This document shows, piece by piece, positions 7,551-17,020 of a DNA stretch of 64,000 nucleotides. The translations under genes and the position numbers were made by a program. The stretch covers positions 434,001 to 498,000 of the forward strand of contig JANQPL010000017.1 of NCBI GenBank assembly GCA_028289425.1, written 5' to 3'. Position 1 is the stretch's first letter; each line of letters starts with the position of its first letter. Below the pieces are notes generated by a model. The model worked only from the letters and a program-made list of their open reading frames with translations, searched no databases and was not told the origin of the DNA. The DNA comes from Alphaproteobacteria bacterium (GTDB lineage: Bacteria > Pseudomonadota > Alphaproteobacteria > JANQMY01).

Positions 7551-8585
7551 ATGGCCATGGTTCAGCTCAGCTATTCACGTGAAGAATTGATGGCTGATCA
7601 CGACTATGCCCGACCACAGGAGGAAGCAGGCTACCGTCTGCATGGCGGGTTCGATGCGCAGGGACAATACATTTCGCCGCGCACGCTCCATCGCTGGCCG
7701 GCGGTAAAAGCCTGGGGCGACACGCTGAAAAGCCGGGGCTGGCCGCTGATCGATGCGGACGTAACGTTGATGTCGCGCGGAAACTATCCAACGCTTGATC
7801 AACAGAAACTCCTGCTGTCACACGATGTGGGCCAAAGCCTTTGGGACGGCATCACTATTACCGGCATTATCGAAGCGCGCGGGAAAATGTTGTGCGATTT
7901 CGAAGCGCCGGACCTTCAAGAGATCATCGTCGAAGATGTTTCTGAAATGGCGGTGGGCCATTTGAACAAGGGGCTGCTCTTTGTGCACGGGCTTGACGAA
8001 GGCGGCGACCCGGCCAGCGGTGTTGGTGCGCACGATGCCATGTGGTTTGCCGTCCGCGATCTTTTGTTTGGCAAGGACAAATATCCCATCCCCGAAGTAC
8101 CCCAGAGCCTTTCCCGCCCCGTCGAAAGCCGCGAGATGCCGCAGATCCCTGAGGCGTATGAGCAACTGCTCGTATTGCTCATGAATGTGCTGATGATCGA
8201 AGTGCGGGCGGAGAACTTTTTTAGTTTCTGTTGCGGCATTGCCCGCGACGAGGCGGCGTTCTCGGACCGGCGCAATGACGCTCTGAAAGCGGCGGAGTTG
8301 GTGGACCGTATCCGCACAGACGAAGCGATCCATGTGGCCTATCTTCAAGCGGTCATCTCGGAACTGAGAAGCCTTACTTTCAAAACTGTCGATGGAAAAA
8401 CCATCGAAGGACACCTGATCTTGGATCCCGTCTGGGATCGCATGGTGCGGTGGCATTCGGAAACCAATCACGACAATGCGCGCGGCCAAACCCGTGAAAA
8501 AATTCATCGCCTTTTGATGTCAAGAAGCGATGGCGCCGCGTTGGTATCCGAATTCGACGCATTGGAAAGGAAACTGGCGGCATAA
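7551..8585 (+). CDS. Putative ferritin-like (diiron?) protein, unknown function
   Basis: 344 residues, no family I can name. The chain is largely helical. Possible metal ligands are Glu108 (GIIEARG), Glu132 and His137 (SEMAVGH), Glu217/Glu221 (EVRAENFF) and a proper ExxH at 258-261 (DEAIH). That resembles the four-helix ligand layout of diiron ferritin-like oxygenases, but the first ExxH is not canonical. It starts 4 bp after the TetR gene with a GGGAG ribosome site and is followed after 2 bp by an SDR, then an LLM flavin monooxygenase. Context suggests an oxygenase or desaturase-like step in the same catabolic route. Confidence 0.55.
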   Translation: MAMVQLSYSREELMADHDYARPQEEAGYRLHGGFDAQGQYISPRTLHRWPAVKAWGDTLKSRGWPLIDADVTLMSRGNYPTLDQQKLLLSHDVGQSLWDGITITGIIEARGKMLCDFEAPDLQEIIVEDVSEMAVGHLNKGLLFVHGLDEGGDPASGVGAHDAMWFAVRDLLFGKDKYPIPEVPQSLSRPVESREMPQIPEAYEQLLVLLMNVLMIEVRAENFFSFCCGIARDEAAFSDRRNDALKAAELVDRIRTDEAIHVAYLQAVISELRSLTFKTVDGKTIEGHLILDPVWDRMVRWHSETNHDNARGQTREKIHRLLMSRSDGAALVSEFDALERKLAA

Positions 8586-8587
8586 AG

Positions 8588-9442
8588 ATGAAAGACTTTG
8601 CAGGAAAAACGGCATTCATCACCGGCGGCGCCAGCGGGATCGGCTATTCCATGGCGCAGGCGTTCTTGCGTGAGGGCATGAATGTGATGCTCTCCGATAT
8701 TGAGGAAGATGCGCTGGGCAAAGCCGTCGATCGCCTCGGGGCAACCAATGCTCAAGTGCGCACGGTGGTGTGCGACGTTGCCGTTCGAGAGGCAGTGAAT
8801 GAAGCGGCCGCACGTACCATCGAAGAATTCGGCAATGTTCACATCGTTTGCAATAATGCGGGCGTCGGGGCGGGCGGCCCCTTTGGGGAAATCGATCCCG
8901 CCGATTGGGACTGGACCATTGCGGTTGATCAATGGGGCGTGGTGTACGGCATCGAAGCGTTCTTGCCTCACATGAAGGCCCATGGCGAAGACGGCCATAT
9001 CATCAACACGGCGTCGATGGCGGGCATGGTGGGCTTGCCGAACATGTCGCCTTATTGCGCGGCGAAATTCGCCGTGGTGGCCATGACAGAGACGTTGCAT
9101 TCAGAACTTGCGGAAACGAATATTGGCGTGTCGGTTCTGTGCCCCGGATTCGTCCGTACACGTATTCATGAAAGCGGCCGCACGCGTCAAAGCAAATATG
9201 GCGGACCCCGCGAACGCATGTTGGAAGGTCCGGATTCGGAAGAAGGCGATGTGGCCAGTTTGGTCAATTCGGGAATCGACCCGGACGCGGTTGCCGGCCG
9301 CGTGTTGGAGTGCATTCGCGACGATGAGCTTTACATCTTTACCCATCCGGACACGTGGGAATGGCTAAGCGAACGCTTTGGGCGCATCGAAAGCGCCTTT
9401 AAAAGCGCAGCCGTCAGCCCTGCATTGCGCGGGGAAGGCTAA
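8588..9442 (+). CDS. SDR-family oxidoreductase
   Basis: 284 residues. TGGASGIG at about 13-20, NNAG, and YCAAK as the catalytic Tyr-x3-Lys. The C-terminus is longer than in FabG-like members (LYIFTHPDTWEWLSERF), a feature of the subgroup found in lipid and terpenoid catabolic clusters. It starts 2 bp after the ferritin-like gene and precedes an LLM oxidoreductase, so the four genes form one unit. Substrate unknown. Confidence 0.9.
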   Translation: MKDFAGKTAFITGGASGIGYSMAQAFLREGMNVMLSDIEEDALGKAVDRLGATNAQVRTVVCDVAVREAVNEAAARTIEEFGNVHIVCNNAGVGAGGPFGEIDPADWDWTIAVDQWGVVYGIEAFLPHMKAHGEDGHIINTASMAGMVGLPNMSPYCAAKFAVVAMTETLHSELAETNIGVSVLCPGFVRTRIHESGRTRQSKYGGPRERMLEGPDSEEGDVASLVNSGIDPDAVAGRVLECIRDDELYIFTHPDTWEWLSERFGRIESAFKSAAVSPALRGEG

Positions 9443-9479
9443 CGCGGCAAGCAGACGCGCCATCGAAGGAAGGGCAGTC

Positions 9480-10700
9480 ATGAAGTTTGGCATCTTTTAT
9501 GAACATCAATTGCCGCGCCCCTGGAAAGACGGCGATGAGTTGAAGCTTTTTCAGGATGCGCTTGACCAAGTGGAGTTAGCGGATCGGTTGGGCATCGATT
9601 ACGCCTGGGAGGTGGAGCACCATTTTCTGGAAGAGTATTCCCATTCATCGGCCCCGGAAGTGTTTTTGGCGGCGTGCTCCCAACGCACAAAGACCATTCG
9701 CCTAGGGCACGGCATCGTGCTGATGCCGCCCAATTACAATCACCCGGCGCGGGTTGCGGAACGTATCGCCACGCTCGATTTGGTGAGTAAAGGCCGGGTG
9801 GAATGGGGGACGGGCGAATCCTCTGCGCTGCTTGAGCTTGGGGGCTACAAAGTTCCTGTCGACCAAAAACGCAGCCAATGGCGCGAAGCGGTGGAACAAT
9901 GCGCCAATATGATGGCGATGGATCCCTATCCCGGCTACGAGGGTGAACACTTTTCCATGCCATGCCGAAATGTGGTGCCCAAGCCGGTTCAAAAACCGCA
10001 TCCGCCATTGTGGGTGGCCTGCTCAAACCGGGAGACCATTAAGCTTGCCGCGCGACTGGGCATCGGTGCGCTTACATTTGCCTTTGTCGACCCGGCGGAG
10101 GCCAAGCAATGGGTCGATGATTATTATCGCATTCTAAAGGAAGAATGTGTGCCGATCGGGCATGCGATCAATCCCAATATCGCCATGGTCACCGGCTTTT
10201 CGGTTCATCCGGATGCGGACGAAGCAAAACGGCGGGGTATGGATGGATTTCGCTTCTTTGGCTATGCGCTGGGGCATCACTACATCTTCGGTGAGCACGT
10301 GCCCGGGCGCACGGATATTTGGAAAGCCTTTGAAGACGCTCGCGACGGGTTGCCCGACGAAGGCGGCAATCGCGGCATCGGCACGCCGGATCAAATGCGT
10401 ACCCATTTGCGGGGATTTGCGGAGGCCGGGGTCGACCAGGTGGCCTTCATTCAGCAAGGGGGCCGCAACAAACACGAACACATCTGCGAAGCGCTTGAAC
10501 TGTTCGCAACTGATGTGATGCCGGAGTTCAAGGAAAAAGAAGACGAGCGGCAGGCCGCGAAAATGGAGGCGCTTGCGCCTTATCTTGAACAGGCGATGGA
10601 ACGCAAGGACAAGATGCCCGCATTGGCGGATGACGAAATTCCGACGGTGGTGGCACTGGGGCGTCAGATTGCGGAAACGTCCAAGTCCGCGGCGGAATAA
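9480..10700 (+). CDS. LLM-class flavin-dependent monooxygenase
   Basis: 406 residues, bacterial luciferase-like TIM barrel. The N-terminus MKFGIFYEHQLPRPW, the segment RLGHGIVLMPPNYNHPARVAERIATLD and GRVEWGTGES are diagnostic of the LLM superfamily (FMN or F420 dependent). The start at 9480 follows GGAAGGGC; the longer frame from 9378 overlaps the SDR. Members hydroxylate or cleave hydrocarbons, ketones or sulfonates using reduced flavin from a partner. No flavin reductase is adjacent. It ends exactly where the convergent cyclase gene ends (10700/10701). Confidence 0.88.
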   Translation: MKFGIFYEHQLPRPWKDGDELKLFQDALDQVELADRLGIDYAWEVEHHFLEEYSHSSAPEVFLAACSQRTKTIRLGHGIVLMPPNYNHPARVAERIATLDLVSKGRVEWGTGESSALLELGGYKVPVDQKRSQWREAVEQCANMMAMDPYPGYEGEHFSMPCRNVVPKPVQKPHPPLWVACSNRETIKLAARLGIGALTFAFVDPAEAKQWVDDYYRILKEECVPIGHAINPNIAMVTGFSVHPDADEAKRRGMDGFRFFGYALGHHYIFGEHVPGRTDIWKAFEDARDGLPDEGGNRGIGTPDQMRTHLRGFAEAGVDQVAFIQQGGRNKHEHICEALELFATDVMPEFKEKEDERQAAKMEALAPYLEQAMERKDKMPALADDEIPTVVALGRQIAETSKSAAE

Positions 10701-12695
10701 TCACTTGCCCTTGAGCAGGATGGTTGTGCCGGTTTCGCCATTTTGGAGGCGATCCAGGTGGAACTGGGCAAGGTGATCGCCAGGGCGTTGTTGCAGGATT
10801 TCACGGAACGCTTGTTTGGCGGTCGCGGGATCGCCGTCAAGCGTTGCATAGGCGGATAGGTAAAGATCCGTATCTTGATCATTTGGTGACGGTTCATAGG
10901 CGGCGATCGGTTCGCTTTTGCCGGCCAGAATAAGTTTCCCCACCGGCCTCAGGCGATGGCTTGTCGGCGGCAATGGGCCATCCGAACCGATCAGAATTCT
11001 AGAGTTGGTGAACTTGTTGGCGCTTTCCAGACGCGACGCCGTGTTTACGGTATCGCCGAGCGCTGTGTAGTCGAAGCGGTCACGGCCGCCGAAATTACCC
11101 ACCACCGCCGGACCGCAATAAACACCGATGCGCGTTTCGCCGACGTCAAATCCCTGTGCGGACCATTTCTCGGCAAACGTATCGCTGAAGCGGTCGATTT
11201 CAATGGCGCAGGTCACCGCCCGGTCGAAATCATCGTCATGCGGTTCGGGCGCGCCAAAAAAACTCATGGTGCCGTCGCCAAGGAACTTATCGATGGTCCC
11301 GCCATTCCGGAGCACCGTACTGGCGACCCCTTCCAAATAGTCATTGATGATTTCAGCCAGGAGTTTCGCATCCAACCCTTCGCTGAACGACGTAAACCCC
11401 GCCAGGTCGGTGAACAAGACGGTGAGCTGACGCCGTTCGCCGCCCAGTTGAAGGCGTGACGGATCTTGGTCCAGCCGCGAGACAATTCCCGGCGGCACAT
11501 ACCGCGCAAAGGCGCCGCGAATAAACGCGCGTTTCTCGCGTTCACGGCGGCCATCGAATACGCTTGTCAGGGAAATGGCGGCCACCAGCGCCAGCACCGG
11601 CATGAACACCGGATAGAGCGGGCCGCCGTACCGGTAGATGAAAAAACTGCAGGTCCAGAACAGGATAACAATGAGCGCGCCGATCACCACTTTGGCGGCC
11701 ATGGGCGCGCGCACCAGCGCGATGACCACGCCTAAGATACCGGCGAGCAAACCGATGACGAAATTCGTCGGGACGCTTGTCACCCACAAGGCGCGCCCAT
11801 TCAAGAGCTGCGCCAGCGCATGGGCATGGATCTCGATACCCGCCATGCGCTCTCTCCAGTTCGACAAATTGAACGGCGTTCGGTGACGGTCGATGTCAAC
11901 GAGATCAACACCAATCAGAACCACCTTGCCGTCGATCCATTCCGGTGTTGCGAGATCGATCCAATGGGCCGGATACTGTTTGAATGGTTTTTCGCCTTTG
12001 ACGGTTTTGCCCCACCACGCGATGGGCGCAACGCTTTTGTCGAACTCGACGCCAAGGGCGTGGGCAATGGCTGCGGGAAATTGGAATGGATACGGGCTAT
12101 CGGGATCCCAAACCGGTTTTTGCCGGCGCGCGGTTCTGTCGAATGTGTCGAGAAACGCAACGCCGTGACCCGCGGGATTGTCGCCGACAAATCTCTGGAG
12201 TTTGCCGAGGCGTTTCTTTTTGTCACGCGAGGACTCTGTCTTGTCGCCCGAGATCGCGCCGACATCGAAGGTGTTGTCCGACCAGATCGGGATGATCGGC
12301 GCGCGTGACTCCTCGAACGCTTTGATCAGCAAATTGTCTTTTTCCGGCTCTGTTTCGCTGTCCAACAATAAATCGATGCCGATCGCGCGTGCCCCCAGTT
12401 GGTCGAGACGATTGATAAGGTTGGCCATGAAGGCGCGGTCGATGGGAAAATGGTAGGGCAGCGCGTCCAGCGTCGCGTCGGTGATTGCGACAATGACGAT
12501 ATCCTCATTCTGAGGTTCGGCCGGTGTCGCCAATGCGATGCGGATGTCCCGCCCCCACATTTCCAGGGCATGGGTGAAGGCGAGGCCAGACGGCAGCGCG
12601 CTCGAAATCAGGCCGCTCAGCAGAATAATACCGCCGAGCCACGCAACATCTCGGCGTGTGCGAATGCGCAGCGCCTGTAGGATTTGGGCCACCAT
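10701..12695 (-). CDS. CHASE2-domain adenylate/guanylate cyclase
   Basis: 664 residues from ATG 12695. An N-terminal membrane helix (about 20-40, WLGGIILLSGLISS) leads to an extracytoplasmic CHASE2 sensor domain (MWGRDIRIALATPAEPQNEDIVIVAITD cut to its key start MWGRD and IVIVAITD), then two or three membrane helices (about 340-410), then a class III cyclase domain with FTDLAGFTSFSEG and GDGTMSFFGAP. Both metal-binding Asp positions are present. A short helical extension with TPR character follows (YLSAYATLDGDPATAKQAF). It is divergent from a FecR-like secreted protein, a recurrent pairing. It presumably converts an envelope signal into cAMP or cGMP. Confidence 0.9.
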   Translation of the reverse strand: MVAQILQALRIRTRRDVAWLGGIILLSGLISSALPSGLAFTHALEMWGRDIRIALATPAEPQNEDIVIVAITDATLDALPYHFPIDRAFMANLINRLDQLGARAIGIDLLLDSETEPEKDNLLIKAFEESRAPIIPIWSDNTFDVGAISGDKTESSRDKKKRLGKLQRFVGDNPAGHGVAFLDTFDRTARRQKPVWDPDSPYPFQFPAAIAHALGVEFDKSVAPIAWWGKTVKGEKPFKQYPAHWIDLATPEWIDGKVVLIGVDLVDIDRHRTPFNLSNWRERMAGIEIHAHALAQLLNGRALWVTSVPTNFVIGLLAGILGVVIALVRAPMAAKVVIGALIVILFWTCSFFIYRYGGPLYPVFMPVLALVAAISLTSVFDGRREREKRAFIRGAFARYVPPGIVSRLDQDPSRLQLGGERRQLTVLFTDLAGFTSFSEGLDAKLLAEIINDYLEGVASTVLRNGGTIDKFLGDGTMSFFGAPEPHDDDFDRAVTCAIEIDRFSDTFAEKWSAQGFDVGETRIGVYCGPAVVGNFGGRDRFDYTALGDTVNTASRLESANKFTNSRILIGSDGPLPPTSHRLRPVGKLILAGKSEPIAAYEPSPNDQDTDLYLSAYATLDGDPATAKQAFREILQQRPGDHLAQFHLDRLQNGETGTTILLKGK

Positions 12696-12839
12696 GGGCC
12701 TACCATGGCGGCGATTTGCGCCAGTGCCAAGGTGCCAGAGGTGACGCCGTTCACAACGCCCGTTGAGGCGCTGTCCAATTCGACCTAAAGTCAGATATTG
12801 CGGGATCCCGATCAGGACATAACGCAAAAGGGGGCGGGG

Positions 12840-13598
12840 ATGCGTATCTGGCAATTTTCAAGGGCCACCGTGGCTGCCTTGGCGTTGGCCATAATCGCCA
12901 TTTTACTTCCGGTTCAGGCGTATGCCGATTCCATGGTTGTGGTTGAAACGAACGTTCGGTCGCTACGCGAAGGAACGTCCTTGAACCGCCGGCACGAGTT
13001 TGAATTGCGGGATGGTCAATATGTGGTCCTATTGACCGAATCCGGCAGCATCCTTGAGATAGAAGGCCCGTTTGCTGGGCGAATCGAAACTGACGGTAAA
13101 AGAGCAAATCCGTCTGTGCTCGAAGAGCTGGAAGATATGGTCTTGCGGACCGAAAGGGGCGTTGGCGACCCGGCCGGTAAGAGAGGGCCCAGCTTCTATG
13201 ATTGGCTCTTCTGGAGCCGGCACGAAGATCTTCGCACCACAGTGGAAGTTTTGATGGGGGGCACCTGGTGCGTTATTGAGGATCCGCCGCCGGAACTGTT
13301 TCGGCGGGTGTACTTCGGACCGCCTGCAAAAGTGCATTTGAGGGATCTACAAACCGGTGATGAGGGCACGACGAGCTGGGGCCTCATCGGCACCCGTGCC
13401 ATTTGGCCGAAGGAGCTACCCATATATGACGGGGCGACCTATGAGATTCGCGTCGACGATGGGGATCCTGTGAGGTTTACGTTGCGGTTGGCACCGAACG
13501 GCGACACGACGGCCCCAGAGCAACTCAATTGGATGGCGGAAGTGGGCTGCGACGAACAGGTCCAATACGCCATCGGCGAAATCCGGGATCGGATTTAG
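12840..13598 (+). CDS. Secreted FecR-like domain protein
   Basis: 252 residues. Signal peptide about 1-31 (ATVAALALAIIAILLPVQAYA). Residues 32-85 (VVVETNVRSLREG, HEFELRDGQYVVLLTESG, EIEGPFAG) match the FecR-type pattern G-x-x-L-x-x-G ... G-x-x-x-x-L-x-GP. The rest is unclassified. It is divergent from the CHASE2 cyclase, with starts 145 bp apart, and may be the periplasmic ligand or modulator of CHASE2. I prefer the ATG at 12840 because it begins the signal peptide directly. Confidence 0.6.
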   Translation: MRIWQFSRATVAALALAIIAILLPVQAYADSMVVVETNVRSLREGTSLNRRHEFELRDGQYVVLLTESGSILEIEGPFAGRIETDGKRANPSVLEELEDMVLRTERGVGDPAGKRGPSFYDWLFWSRHEDLRTTVEVLMGGTWCVIEDPPPELFRRVYFGPPAKVHLRDLQTGDEGTTSWGLIGTRAIWPKELPIYDGATYEIRVDDGDPVRFTLRLAPNGDTTAPEQLNWMAEVGCDEQVQYAIGEIRDRI

Positions 13599-13936
13599 GC
13601 TATTCCTTGCCTTAATTGAGTGGCATCGCTCTCATCTTACTCTCGGTTGTGATCCGGCCGATCGCCGGTCCAATTCCGTGCAATTTTGCCCGTGACCCCA
13701 ACTTTTTAGGCATGCATGCTGCAAACTTGCTCGTTCCGCTTGTGGGTAGAATTTGCTATAACAAGTCAAGCCCGGGCCAGAAAACGGGCACGAATAATCT
13801 TCACTAATGACGGGAGGAGGCGACTGGTCGGTCGCCCAATGCAACAGGTTCATGTTGGATCTGTTGTGCAACTTGGTCGTGCGATACCTTTGGACTCGCC
13901 GCCCATTTATTCGTCTAAACCCTCGCAAAAATTAAA

Positions 13937-13962
13937 CACTAATGTGCAAATTTGCACTAATG
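13937..13962. promoter_or_regulatory. Palindrome plus direct repeat in the TonB receptor leader region
   Basis: A perfect 14-bp palindrome GTGCAAATTTGCAC (13944-13957) overlaps two copies of CACTAATG (13937-13944 and 13955-13962), 18 bp apart. It lies 270 bp before the first TonB receptor. The rest of the 634-bp gap 13599-14232 holds no convincing gene. Close to the start are GGGCAAAGCCC (a small hairpin) and GGGAGGA as ribosome site. A regulator binding site is likely; its owner is unknown. Confidence 0.4.
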
Positions 13963-14232
13963 TTGCAAACAAATCACACGTATAGATTTTGTGACGGTTT
14001 GGGCGTTGTGCTCCGTTGACCGGGATTCCGAACCTGCCTACGGTCGGCTCAGAGTTGAGATCCGAACGGCTGGGTTTTTCTAAGTTGTTTCAGTGACAAG
14101 ACCGAACGGGGAGCGATTCCGCGAACGCTCGGCGTGTGTCCGGACCTCAGGGGATGCGGGGCTCGCAGCTTACATAACGCGGGCACTTTCAACTTAAGTG
14201 GTCAGGGCAAAGCCCGGCCGGGAGGACAATTA

Positions 14233-16602
14233 ATGAAAAAGGGTAGTTTTCGGTCAGTCTTGATGGGCTCGGCAGCATTCGCCATCGGCACGGTCGGCGC
14301 GGCGGAATTGGCGCAGGCGCAACTTGATGAGATCGTGGTCACCGCGACAAAACGTGAGCGTTCGCTGCAGGACGTTCCCGTTTCAATTTCTGCCTTCAGT
14401 GCAGAGGCACTCGAGCTGGCAGGTGTCACGAACATCGACAGCCTTCAAACAAGTGTTCCCGGTTTTTCTGTTCAAACCGCTCAATCTTCCGGCCAGAACA
14501 CGTCCCTTCGCCTACGCGGTGTTGGTACCACGGGTAACAATCTGGGTTTTGAAGGCGCGGTTGGTATCTTTATCGACGGTGTCTACAGATCCCGGGCGGG
14601 CGCATCCTTGGGCGACTTCCCGGATGTGGAGCGGATCGAGATCTTGCGCGGCCCGCAAGGCACACTCTTTGGTAAAAATACAACCGCCGGCGCGGTGAGC
14701 ATCATCACCAAGAAGCCGAAAATGGACGAGTACGAAGCGGAGCTTCAGGCGACCTTCGGTAACTTTGATCGCCAGCAGGTGCGTGGCGTCGTGAATTTTC
14801 CCATTTTGGATGGCGTTCTGGCCGGCCGCATCTCGGCCGACTACAGCCGGCGGGATGGATACAGTGTCGATATCCTCGATGCGACAGACGACATCAACGA
14901 CCGGGACCGCTACAATATCCGGGGTCAATTGCTTTGGACGCCAACGCCCGACATCGAAGTGCGGGTGATTGGTAACTACTTCGCGGCTAACGAGTCTTGC
15001 TGCGGACCGACACAATTCTCCGACGACGGTCTGTTGGTCGCCGGCGCCAATGCTGGCGCGTTTGCGCCGCTCATTCCGGGGCCGGTTGCAAACCCGGCCA
15101 GCACCCGGAACGGCAACTTCTCCTCAAGCGATTTTCCGGTATCGGAGCGTCAAGAAGACCGAAACGGTCAGATTGACGTGACGTGGGATTTTGCTGAGAA
15201 CATCTCGTTCTTTAATTCGATCTCATACCAACGCTATGACATCGGCGGAACGAACGATGTGGATTTCACGCGCTTCGATTTCTTCAACGTGCCGTTCTCC
15301 GCTCAGCAGGTTGAGCTGTTTACGAACGAGTTTCGTTTCAATGGCCAATTGAATGACCTGCCGTTGGTTCAGTCCGTCAACTGGCTGTTCGGCGGTTACT
15401 ATTCCAGTGAAAATCTGGGTACTCAGGCGAACCTGACTTTTGGGAATGACGCAGCCGTGATCGGCCCGCTGATTGCGGGTGCGTTCAATGTGGGCGCCAT
15501 TCCGCCGGGCACGTTCGCGATCGCGCCGGGCGATTCTCAGTACGAGATATTCACCCAAAACGGCAAAACGCGGGCCCTGTTTGGCCATTTGGATATCGAC
15601 CTTCTCGAATGGTTGAACCTCTCGGGTGGTGCGCGTTACACCACCGAAGACAAAGAAGGTGGCGCGGTCTTTACGACTGTAAACAGCGCCGGCATTAATC
15701 CTTTCATTACAGCCGGTGCCCGTCCGTTTGATGCCACTGGTGATGCGGACGAGTGGATCGGCACGGTTGCGGTGACGGTCAACTTCACGCCAGACATCAG
15801 CGTCTACACAAGTTTTGCCCACGGATATAAGTCCGGCGGTTTGAACTTTGACCAGCTGGGCGGTCAGGCCGGCTTTTTGCCCGGATCGGGGCCTGCGCTG
15901 TTGGCTTTTGCCGGCGGTAATCCCTCAGCCCTTACCTTGGGCACGTTTGATGATCCTACGTTCCCAGTGGAAACCAACAACACTTATGAAGTTGGTGTGA
16001 AATCGAGCTTCTGGGACAATCGGGGAACATTCAACATTACCGGCTTTCATTCCGTCTTCAGCAACTTCCAGATCCTCGCGTTTACCGGCGTCAGCTTCTC
16101 GATCTTGAGCGCGCCGGAAGCGACAACCACCGGATTTGAGACGGAACTGCAACTCTCGCCAATCGAAGGGTTGAATATCGGGGCCGCATACACTTATGCC
16201 GATGCCGAATACAGCGCGCCGGTTTCCTTGCCGACAGGCGAGCAGCTCGGCGATAGCAGGTTGACGAATGCGCCGCTGCACAGTGGTTCGGTTCGCGCAA
16301 CCTATAGGCAGCCGATCCCGAACACAGGACTGGTTGGTCTCATCCACGGTGAGTGGGCGTACAACAGCCGCACCAATACCTCCACCGCCATTCCTGCGGA
16401 TCGGGAACAAAACGGCTACTCGCTGTTCAACGCGCGGGTCGGTGTGAACACGGACGACGATCGCTACGGCTTCCAGCTTTGGTGCCGGAACTGCGGCGAC
16501 GAGCAATACCGAAACATTGTTTTTGCGGGCCTTGTGGGCGGCGACTTCGCTTACATCACGCCGCCTCGGGAATGGGGAGTGACACTCTCGGCGAAATATT
16601 AA
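14233..16602 (+). CDS. TonB-dependent outer-membrane receptor (copy 1)
   Basis: 789 residues. Signal peptide about 1-29 ending AQAQ, then a TonB-box-like LDEIVVTATKRERS. The plug domain (about 40-150) shows VPVSISAFSAEALELAG, SLRLRGVGTTG, GVYRSRAG and ERIEILRGPQGTLFGKNTTAG; the remainder is a 22-strand barrel ending in VTLSAKY with the terminal aromatic residue. A Cys pair WCRNCGDEQYRN occurs near the end. The start at 14233 has GGGAGGA upstream. The family imports siderophores, vitamins, glycans or lipophilic substrates; no ligand can be assigned. A close paralogue follows. Confidence 0.92.
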   Translation: MKKGSFRSVLMGSAAFAIGTVGAAELAQAQLDEIVVTATKRERSLQDVPVSISAFSAEALELAGVTNIDSLQTSVPGFSVQTAQSSGQNTSLRLRGVGTTGNNLGFEGAVGIFIDGVYRSRAGASLGDFPDVERIEILRGPQGTLFGKNTTAGAVSIITKKPKMDEYEAELQATFGNFDRQQVRGVVNFPILDGVLAGRISADYSRRDGYSVDILDATDDINDRDRYNIRGQLLWTPTPDIEVRVIGNYFAANESCCGPTQFSDDGLLVAGANAGAFAPLIPGPVANPASTRNGNFSSSDFPVSERQEDRNGQIDVTWDFAENISFFNSISYQRYDIGGTNDVDFTRFDFFNVPFSAQQVELFTNEFRFNGQLNDLPLVQSVNWLFGGYYSSENLGTQANLTFGNDAAVIGPLIAGAFNVGAIPPGTFAIAPGDSQYEIFTQNGKTRALFGHLDIDLLEWLNLSGGARYTTEDKEGGAVFTTVNSAGINPFITAGARPFDATGDADEWIGTVAVTVNFTPDISVYTSFAHGYKSGGLNFDQLGGQAGFLPGSGPALLAFAGGNPSALTLGTFDDPTFPVETNNTYEVGVKSSFWDNRGTFNITGFHSVFSNFQILAFTGVSFSILSAPEATTTGFETELQLSPIEGLNIGAAYTYADAEYSAPVSLPTGEQLGDSRLTNAPLHSGSVRATYRQPIPNTGLVGLIHGEWAYNSRTNTSTAIPADREQNGYSLFNARVGVNTDDDRYGFQLWCRNCGDEQYRNIVFAGLVGGDFAYITPPREWGVTLSAKY

Positions 16603-16616
16603 GGATTGATTCGGTG

Positions 16617-16648
16617 TGTGACCGGGGTCCTAACGGCCCCCGGTCACA
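16617..16648 (+). terminator. Strong hairpin after first TonB receptor, no T-tract
   Basis: Arms TGTGACCGGGG (16617-16627) and CCCCGGTCACA (16638-16648) form an 11-bp stem with a 10-base loop, 15 bp after the stop. No run of T follows, so it may be a Rho-type end, an mRNA stabiliser or an attenuator between the tandem receptor genes. Confidence 0.45.
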
Positions 16649-16761
16649 GTCCGCCGGATAACAGGGGCAAAGTGGTCACGAAAGCGCGACCACTGCCTCA
16701 GAAAAGCGTGAAATAGAGCGGCAAATCAGGCGATTTGGCCGCCTTTTGAGGTGTTGTAAAA

Positions 16762-16818
16762 TGACAACGGTGTGACAGCGAGTTGTCAAATCCCTCTTTG
16801 CGCTTATTGACCTGACAA
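16762..16818. promoter_or_regulatory. Cluster of TGACAA half-sites upstream of second TonB receptor
   Basis: TGACAA at 16762-16767, its complement TTGTCA at 16783-16788, and another TGACAA at 16813-16818. The sites match the halves of the palindrome at 6870-6882 before a TetR gene, but the spacing differs (15 bp instead of 1). The 418-bp gap 16603-17020 contains no gene. A ribosome site GGGAGGA precedes the ATG at 17021. Confidence 0.3.
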
Positions 16819-17020
16819 GTTCTCATCTCGTACCGTCTTTCCAGGATCAAAGCCTATCAATTGGGCAATTTCTGCATCTAGAATGATCAAAAAGGCTGGG
16901 GTGTCTAAAAGTCCTAGCAGATGCAGCCCGGATAGGGGGGCGATCTCGATATCGTAAACAGGCAGCCTGGTCAGCTGCCCTTTCGAGTGGCCTTGGCTTC
17001 GCCGGGTCGGGAGGACAAAA

